From DUZB01 sp964407525 (lineage in GTDB: Bacteria > Desulfobacterota > DSM-4660 > Desulfatiglandales > Desulfatiglandaceae), in assembly GCA_964407525.1 (NCBI GenBank), contig CAYOWC010000330.1:1-5348 (forward strand): DNA of 5,348 nucleotides, read 5' to 3'. Every line of letters starts with the position of its first letter. Positions within the stretch are counted from its first letter, which is position 1. Below, piece after piece: positions 1 through 3,664 of this stretch. A program made the position numbers and the translations under genes. The notes beneath the pieces are model-generated. The model did not search any database and was not told the origin of the DNA. It worked only from the letters and a program-made list of their open reading frames with translations.

Positions 1-255
1 TTTCTGGTAACCTGCCGCATATTGGGATTTATAAGGATGGGCCTCGGTTTCCATGTTTCTTATGTGCCCTCGGTCATTGGCCTCGACCGCAACCGCATAG
101 ATGTCGCCTTGATTGGATATTTCATATGCGGAGATGTTTCCGGAAATCGCTCCGGTATCGACGTCGCCCGAGTCACTACAACCGGAAAACAGAAAAAGAA
201 TTGAAACTATCAGGATAAGGAATCGAGAGAATAGGCAAGCAGAATATCGGTGCAT
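1..255 (-). CDS. Putative lipoprotein, N-terminal part (runs off the left edge)
   Basis: Reading the minus strand from the ATG at 255-253 gives 85 codons with no stop before the window ends, so the gene is partial at its 3' side. The N-terminus is a lipoprotein signal: basic start (MHRYSACLFSR), hydrophobic core (FLILIVSILFLF), then FSGC with Cys26 as the lipidation site. It is not a perfect lipobox because Phe is at -3. The mature part begins SDSGDVDTGAISGNISAY and continues with GDIYAVAVEA. The G-x-I-S-G-N-I...I-Y-A-V-A pattern resembles the start of carboxypeptidase-regulatory-like beta-sandwich domains, but this is a weak resemblance and I do not recognise the family. Upstream only a distant AGAGG (14 bases from ATG) could serve as ribosome binding site. 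It would be an envelope-anchored protein. The plus-strand frame at 22-204 is its shadow. Confidence 0.72.
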   Translation of the reverse strand, partial: MHRYSACLFSRFLILIVSILFLFSGCSDSGDVDTGAISGNISAYEISNQGDIYAVAVEANDRGHIRNMETEAHPYKSQYAAGYQK

Positions 256-712
256 AATTTTCTTAAAAACCTCTATCTGAAAGTGTTTGAAAAGTGATCA
301 ACTCAGTTTGTTTTTGAGACAAAAACCTTTATTTCCGATTGAAAACCCTACCGAAATGCTACATGTTCGTCAACGAAAAGAAATCACAATATCAGTTGGG
401 TCAGGTTGGATTTTGGTGGCGGGGTGTTGGTTTTCCAATCTCCTATTCGATTGAAGACTAATGACCACATTCTCTTGATATTCCAAGGCTAAACATGAAG
501 AATACATCTTCCAGTCTTGCGAAATTTTGTCGGATGTGCGACTCTACATAATGTACGTAAACTTCCTACGGGGCCAGCTAAGCTAGAATTCGATCGGCTC
601 TATCTTTTGTGGTCATCAGGATTCTCGGTTTGACTTCAGAGGGTTGATCGATTATTTGGCCACGTGAGGCATGTCATCACTTTTGAATGGAACTGATTGT
701 TTTGTGTGTTCT
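256..712. other. AT-rich stretch with no supported gene
   Basis: No frame of convincing length or protein character was found on either strand. The part next to 255 must contain the promoter of the minus-strand lipoprotein gene. A TTGATC-like box is visible near 296-301 on the minus strand, but no clear -10 partner. A small AT-rich hairpin (GTTTTTG-aga-CAAAAAC, 310-326) is the only local structure seen. An 18-codon frame starting ATG at 495 has no ribosome binding site and is not called. Confidence 0.5.
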
Positions 713-825
713 AAACTTGATGGTCTCGTAAAAAGTCCAATTTTGGCCTTTTTGGCACAGGTAAACCATTGAAATCATTAGGGGTGAATTTCAGTTTTTT
801 GACTTTTTACGAATGCATCAAACTT
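713..825. repeat. MITE-like inverted-repeat element
   Basis: Two arms, 713-737 and 801-825, are inverted copies of each other over 25 bases with 5 mismatches. The inner core TCGTAAAAAGTC (726-737) matches GACTTTTTACGA (801-812) perfectly. The hexamer AAACTT occurs in direct orientation at 713-718 and 820-825. It may be a target-site duplication bounding a 101-bp element (719-819) with ends GATG...CATC, or simply part of longer terminal repeats. The ~60-base centre is AT-rich and codes for nothing. It is too short to be autonomous, so a non-autonomous element, or an abundant intergenic repeat with terminator-like folding, is the likeliest reading. Confidence 0.6.
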
Positions 826-1233
826 ATCTCAAGGGCTGGTCCTCAAAACCTGTTTTTATCAAAACCATTTCATGTGTTGGACGCTGCATGGAATTCTCTC
901 CAGAGAGGTATGCTGGTCGCATTGTCCAACCAGGGCCGTGTCTGGTTCAGCGAAGCATTGACCACCTCCTCCACTGCCACATGGCCCACATGGACGCTGC
1001 TCCCGGAGAAAGTGGACCCGGGCGTACCCATCAACCGCAGCGGGGTTCTCCTTGCATCGGTAAACGCCAGTCGCTGACAGGAGGTTTCGGAAACCAACTC
1101 CGACGTCGTTCCGGTGGTGTTCGCCACCGACTCCTGGGGAACGGTGTTCCAAACCACCTATCGCGACGTGGGCGGAATTCGAAGCTGGTCGGACTGGATA
1201 CCGTTTTACGGGAAACGGATTGACAGCGAGTAG
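826..1233 (+). pseudogene. C-terminal remnant of a propeller-like repeat protein, with an in-frame stop
   Basis: One plus-strand frame reads protein-like from about 862 to the TAG at 1231-1233, interrupted only by TGA at 1075-1077. Before it come GMLVALSNQGRVWFSEA and TATWPTWTLLPE; after it come DVVPVVFATDSWGTVFQTTY and GGIRSWSDWIPF. Both parts show the unit 'hydrophobic strand - x-x-x-G-x-V/F ... W-x-W', as in PLL/tectonin-like beta-propeller blades. The continuation in the same frame across the TGA argues for a nonsense mutation rather than two genes. No start codon with a ribosome binding site exists. The frame becomes AT-rich and featureless towards the inverted-repeat element on its left, so the 5' part of the gene is lost. 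Only the family resemblance, not a function, can be given. Confidence 0.6.
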
Positions 1234-1265
1234 GGTATACAGGATTAGCGGGGCCTGATCAAACC

Positions 1266-1367
1266 ATGAAACAGATACGCGTCGTCATTGTAGATGACGA
1301 ACCCTTGGCCAGGGAGAATATGCATGATCTGCTGGCCGTCCACCGGTGGCCATTGTCGATCACTTGA
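1266..1367 (+). pseudogene. N-terminal fragment of a LytTR-type response regulator
   Basis: ATG at 1266 opens MKQIRVVIVDDEPLARENMH followed by DLLAVH. This is the classic start of a receiver domain: beta-1 strand, then the acidic pair D10-D11 and the E-P-L-A-R signature typical of LytR/AlgR (LytTR) regulators. After about codon 26 the similarity stops and the frame ends at TGA 1365-1367. The phosphoacceptor Asp (normally near residue 55), the rest of the receiver and the DNA-binding domain are missing. Sequence from about 1337 on belongs to another gene in a different frame. It lies 32 bases after the propeller remnant and has no good ribosome binding site. It is non-functional as a regulator. 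Confidence 0.75.
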
Positions 1368-2155
1368 ACGATAACAACGAGTTGCTCCTGGTTGAAATCC
1401 ACGTGGATGGGTCGAATCTCTATTACCGTTTGGGCCTGATCAGAACGGATACGGAAGGAAAATTGACGGGGGGAATTACCTGGCAAGGAAAAGATTGGAC
1501 TCATTACGATCAGGGCACACATCCCTGGGTTGCCATCAACGAGGATAAAATGGTGGTTGAGGTTCACGAGGGCTCCAATAATAAACTGTGGTACAATGTT
1601 GGCGGCTTTGATGAACAAGGGACATTCATATGGGGAGTAAACAATTGGCCTGATAATCGTAATTACAACACGGGAGTCCGCCCGACGGTGGCCCTGCGCG
1701 GCAACCTGGTTTTCGAGGCCCATAACTCGTCAAACGATTATCTCTGGTGTCAGATCGGATCGCTGAATGCAGGCAGACGGATCGACTGGGAAGTCCCTGA
1801 CCTGAATAACACGGACCCGAATAACACGGATCCGACTATTCCTACTTTTCCCTTTCCCATTGACGAACCGGGCAGCCGATACCCGTCCGTGGCGCTGAAT
1901 TCAAACGGCGCGGTGGAAGCCCACAAGGATGGCGACGGAATTTGGTGGCGGATGGGGAAAACCAGTAACTCCGTCATGGCCGCGGGTCCCACAAAGAGGA
2001 TACAGGACCTCTACTTCGGATCGTATCCCCCGGGCGCCAGTGGGACCGAGATTTCCATAGATGCCAGCGACACCCATGTGGTGCTCGCCTATATCGGCGA
2101 TGATAGCAAGATATACTACATGGTCGGCGACCTGCACTATAACACGCCCGAGTAG
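1346..2155 (+). CDS. Repeat protein with VEVH/LWYxVG units, probably 5'-truncated
   Basis: The frame from GTG 1346 encodes 269 residues built from five related units: residues ~1-32 (VEIHVDGSNLYYRLG), 59-88 (PWVAINEDKMVVEVHEG, LWYNVG), 111-139 (RPTVALRGNLVFEAH, LWCQIG), 179-205 (YPSVALNSNGAVEAHK, WWRMG) and 236-262 (VVLAYIGDDSKIYYMVG). The unit P-x-V-A-[IL]-x(4-6)-V-x-E-[VIA]-H-x(5-8)-[LI]-[WY]-[YW]-x-[VIM]-G suggests beta-propeller blades, as in lectin- or sialidase-like proteins. No enzyme motif or signal peptide is visible. Similarity begins before the GTG: the codons at 1337-1345 read R-P-P and fit the blade start R-P-x-V-A. The true N-terminus is therefore missing and the GTG, which lacks a ribosome binding site, is probably not a native start. 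Units 3 and 4 are separated by an Asn/Thr/Asp/Pro linker. Binding specificity is unknown, and expression is doubtful. Confidence 0.6.
   Translation: MAIVDHLNDNNELLLVEIHVDGSNLYYRLGLIRTDTEGKLTGGITWQGKDWTHYDQGTHPWVAINEDKMVVEVHEGSNNKLWYNVGGFDEQGTFIWGVNNWPDNRNYNTGVRPTVALRGNLVFEAHNSSNDYLWCQIGSLNAGRRIDWEVPDLNNTDPNNTDPTIPTFPFPIDEPGSRYPSVALNSNGAVEAHKDGDGIWWRMGKTSNSVMAAGPTKRIQDLYFGSYPPGASGTEISIDASDTHVVLAYIGDDSKIYYMVGDLHYNTPE
1804..1833 (+). repeat. 15-bp tandem duplication coding for NNTDP twice
   Basis: GAATAACACGGACCC (1804-1818) is followed directly by GAATAACACGGATCC (1819-1833), one substitution apart. In the repeat protein this gives NNTDPNNTDP within the linker between blade units 3 and 4, a typical in-frame slippage expansion. 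Confidence 0.85.
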
Positions 2156-2166
2156 CCTTAGTCGCT

Positions 2167-2237
2167 CATGAAGGGAACGCCGCGGCAACCAGGGGACGCA
2201 TCCCTCCCGCCACACTTCATGGATGATTCAGGGGACG
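2167..2237. repeat. Short REP-like repeats after the repeat protein
   Basis: CAGGGGACG occurs twice in direct orientation (2190-2198 and 2229-2237). CATGAAG (2167-2173) pairs with CTTCATG (2215-2221), enclosing a GC-rich segment with a further AGGG/TCCCT pairing (2191-2205). No T-tract follows, so it is not a standard terminator. The GGGGACG word resembles sequences that flank REP-associated (IS200-like) transposases in related bacteria, from general recollection only; no transposase gene is present here. Confidence 0.35.
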
Positions 2238-2281
2238 GTCATGGGAGAAGGAGAGGGGGCACATCGTGATTGATGAATGAA

Positions 2282-2839
2282 TCAGCGCATAACCGTTCTG
2301 AAAATCTCGATCTGTCCCCTTTCCTTGCGATCCATATAACCACCGAGGCCGTCAATGCACTGCTTCTTTACGCCCACCCCCCTCGAATAGAGGGAAGAGC
2401 ACAGCCCCGACAGGCCGCAACCAGCCATCAGATATCGCACACAATCATCATAGGTAAAGGAACCACCGCCCCCCAGAACCGGAATCTTCACCGTAGCGGT
2501 GATCTCCACCATCTTGATTCCCGCCGCGTCCATTTCTCTTAGAGCTTGTTCGAAAATTATCCCTACTGCGGTCGGCTGCGGCTTCCGATGGCTGCGTCAG
2601 AGACTAAAATGGGTCTTCACCGTAGCCCTACTACGCTTTCAGCTCCATTTTCACCGCTTCCTTGCCCTCGAAAACCTCGCTCAACCTCGCTACGGGATAA
2701 TTTTCAAACAAGCTCTTAGAAAGGAGATCCACGTGTCAGCATCGGCGCCGATTCTTTCAGAAATGGCACTGGCCTCAGCCAAAGAAAAGCCATAAGGTGA
2801 ATTGCCTTCAGGAACCTCTTTTACTTGATGTTTCCATTA
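2282..2839 (-). pseudogene. Dihydroorotate-dehydrogenase-like flavoprotein remnant, split by a MITE
   Basis: Downstream part, minus strand 2543 to 2282: REMDAAGIKMVEITATVKIP, then VLGGGGSFTYDDCVRYLMAG, CGLSGLCSSLYSRG and KKQCIDGLGGYMDRK, ending RTVMR. This is the C-terminal end of an FMN-binding TIM barrel of the DHODH/PreA type: strand 'IPV', phosphate-binding G-x-G-G, the 'Y-[DE]-D-x(4)-L-x-A-G' helix and the final 'G-x(4)-x-L..M..K' segment. Upstream part, 2836 to 2713: EVPEGNSPYGFSLAEASAIS, ERIGADADTWISFLR. The two parts are separated by the inverted-repeat element; joining them across one copy of the 8-bp repeat gives an uninterrupted frame (ISFLREMDAAG). The element brings an in-frame TAG at 2692-2690. 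The 5' end is also lost: a TAA lies at 2839-2837, where the vapBC promoter begins. Only about 120 of an expected 300 or more codons remain. Enzyme subtype and substrate cannot be told. Confidence 0.7.
2541..2716. mobile_element. MITE-like element with 23-bp terminal inverted repeats
   Basis: The ends 2541-2563 and 2694-2716 are inverted copies matching at 22 of 23 positions (AGAGCTTGTTYGAAAATTAT then CCC). An 8-bp direct repeat CTCTTAGA flanks it (2536-2543 and 2713-2720), overlapping the outer bases of the terminal repeats. The exact target duplication (3, 5, 7 or 8 bp) is therefore ambiguous. The interior has nested palindromes: CGTAG/CTACG (2621-2625, 2631-2635) and AAAATGG/CCATTTT (2606-2612, 2645-2651), plus an imperfect tandem repeat AACCTCGCTC/AACCTCGCTA (2673-2692). 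It encodes no transposase, so mobilisation would need one elsewhere. It sits inside the flavoprotein remnant and adds 177 bp, a multiple of three, but introduces a stop. Confidence 0.8.
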
Positions 2840-2851
2840 AAACCATATAAT
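2825..2851 (+). promoter_or_regulatory. Promoter of vapBC
   Basis: A perfect TATAAT at 2846-2851 lies 33 bases before the vapB start. The best -35 is TTGATG (2825-2830), with a short 15-base spacer. ACTTGA at 2823-2828 would give 17 bases but fits worse. The strong ribosome binding site AAGGAGGTGA (2870-2879) follows, 4 bases before the ATG at 2884. Confidence 0.6.
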
Positions 2852-2869
2852 ATCCCATTTAATATGGTT
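2841..2869. promoter_or_regulatory. Operator-like palindrome over the vapBC -10 box
   Basis: AACCATAT (2841-2848) and ATATGGTT (2862-2869) are a perfect 8-bp inverted repeat separated by 13 bases. The left arm overlaps the -10 box and the right arm ends just before the ribosome binding site. This is where a ribbon-helix-helix antitoxin, alone or with its toxin, would bind to repress its own operon. The role is inferred from position and family behaviour. Confidence 0.6.
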
Positions 2870-2883
2870 AAGGAGGTGAGGCT

Positions 2884-3078
2884 ATGCCCAGAATGGTCAA
2901 AAAAACAATCGAGTTGAATCAAGACTATATCGATATGGCACGCCTGATTTTCAACGCAAAAACCGAAAAAGAGGCCGTCAACAAGGCGCTGGAAATGGCG
3001 GTCATTGATAATCAAATTATCGAGGCCCATGAATCCGTAGGTGGGAAGGGGGATGTGATAGAGGATTTTTTCAAATGA
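2884..3078 (+). CDS. vapB: VapB-family type II antitoxin
   Basis: A 64-residue acidic protein. Residues 5-40 (KKTIELNQDYIDMARLIFNA then KTEKEAVNKALEMAV) follow the VapB/ribbon-helix-helix pattern: beta strand [KR]-x-T-I-E-L, helix A, 'G/N-A-K-T-x-x-E-A-V-N-x-A-L', helix B. The strand would form the DNA-binding ribbon of a dimer. The C-terminal tail (about 45-64, ending DVIEDFFK) is acidic and aromatic, as in tails that wrap round the PIN toxin and block its active site. The start is fixed by AAGGAGGTGA four bases upstream. The stop overlaps the toxin start by 4 bases (ATGA), implying translational coupling. It should neutralise the neighbouring VapC and repress the operon through the palindrome at 2841-2869. 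Length and context are typical, and it appears intact. Confidence 0.88.
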   Translation: MPRMVKKTIELNQDYIDMARLIFNAKTEKEAVNKALEMAVIDNQIIEAHESVGGKGDVIEDFFK

Positions 3079-3500
3079 AAGTCATGTTCGATACGAACAT
3101 CTACATCTCTTTCATTCGGAACAGAGCCCACAGCACCGAACTTCAGCGCCGTGGAAGCACGAAATACCTATCCGGCGTCGTTCTTATGGAGCTTTGGGCC
3201 GGAAGCAGGAACCGAAGGGGAGAGAGGCTGCTTCATCAGTTGCAGAAGCCGTATATGGATGCGGGACGGATTGTCACATTAACCTCTCAGGACTACATCA
3301 GAATCGGGGAGTTTTTTTCAGATCTTCCCGCCATGTACAATGTGCTTTCCAAAAAAGCGGATTTCTTAAACGATGTTCAAATCGCACATACAGCCGCTGC
3401 CATCGGTGCGACTCTCTACACGGAAAACATCGTTCACTTCAACATCATTGCAAAGTCCCTAACGCAACTGAGAGTGGGGCATCTCATTTCCGTATCTTGA
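3075..3500 (+). CDS. vapC: VapC-family PIN-domain ribonuclease toxin
   Basis: A 141-residue PIN protein of normal VapC length. The acidic active-site residues are in place: Asp6 in MFDTNIYISF, Glu39 in GVVLMELWAG, Asp100 in FLNDVQIAHTAAAIGATL; the fourth position is in the YTENIVHF segment (Glu117/Asn118), where the family has Thr-x-[ND]. These residues coordinate Mg2+/Mn2+ for RNA cleavage; VapC toxins cut tRNA or rRNA, but the target here cannot be told. The hydrophobic 'D-x-x-I-A-x-x-A-x-x-x-G' helix is well kept. The start overlaps the vapB stop (ATGA); an AGAGG inside the 3' end of vapB (near 3059-3063) may serve as ribosome binding site. No frameshift or missing catalytic residue is seen, so the pair is probably active. 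Confidence 0.88.
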   Translation: MKVMFDTNIYISFIRNRAHSTELQRRGSTKYLSGVVLMELWAGSRNRRGERLLHQLQKPYMDAGRIVTLTSQDYIRIGEFFSDLPAMYNVLSKKADFLNDVQIAHTAAAIGATLYTENIVHFNIIAKSLTQLRVGHLISVS

Positions 3501-3504
3501 ACAC

Positions 3505-3528
3505 TGAATGCCGCCAAGAATGCATTCA
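3505..3528. other. Weak hairpin after vapC
   Basis: TGAATGC (3505-3511) pairs with GCATTCA (3522-3528) over a 10-base loop, just after the vapC stop. No T-run follows on either strand, so it is at best a poor terminator or processing site. A second short stem CTGGC/GCCAG lies at 3581-3595. The rest of the 164-base gap to the convergent gene shows nothing. Confidence 0.25.
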
Positions 3529-3664
3529 TATGAAACCTGTCCACTGAAACCTCATGTGGAGAGTTTCTGTCTCAAACTGACTGGCCACCAGCCAGAGGCG
3601 CCGATCGTGTGAAATTGGATCCATACAAATCCACCAGCCGAAATAGTGGTTGTCACACTTCCTT

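Noticed and set aside
1075..1110. TGA 1075-1077 as a selenocysteine codon, with the GGTTT-cgg-AAACC stem right after it
   Set aside because: The apical loop lies only about 11 bases from the TGA, closer than bacterial SECIS elements allow. The protein is a truncated structural repeat protein with no redox motif, so a nonsense mutation is simpler.
813..1223. 136-residue plus-strand frame and two minus-strand frames over the propeller remnant
   Set aside because: They are out of frame with the blade-like motifs and have Arg/Gly/His-rich compositions typical of shadows.
1259..1723. 154-residue frame on the minus strand
   Set aside because: It lies wholly opposite the repeat-protein frame, whose periodic motifs show the true coding strand, and its own translation has no family pattern.
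2270..2542. 90-residue plus-strand frame opposite the flavoprotein remnant
   Set aside because: The minus strand shows GGGGSFTYDDC and LSGLCSSLYSRG, clear FMN-barrel signatures; the plus-strand translation shows none.
2499..2795. 98-residue plus-strand frame across the MITE
   Set aside because: It runs through a palindromic non-coding element and both flanks of a minus-strand gene; chance frame.
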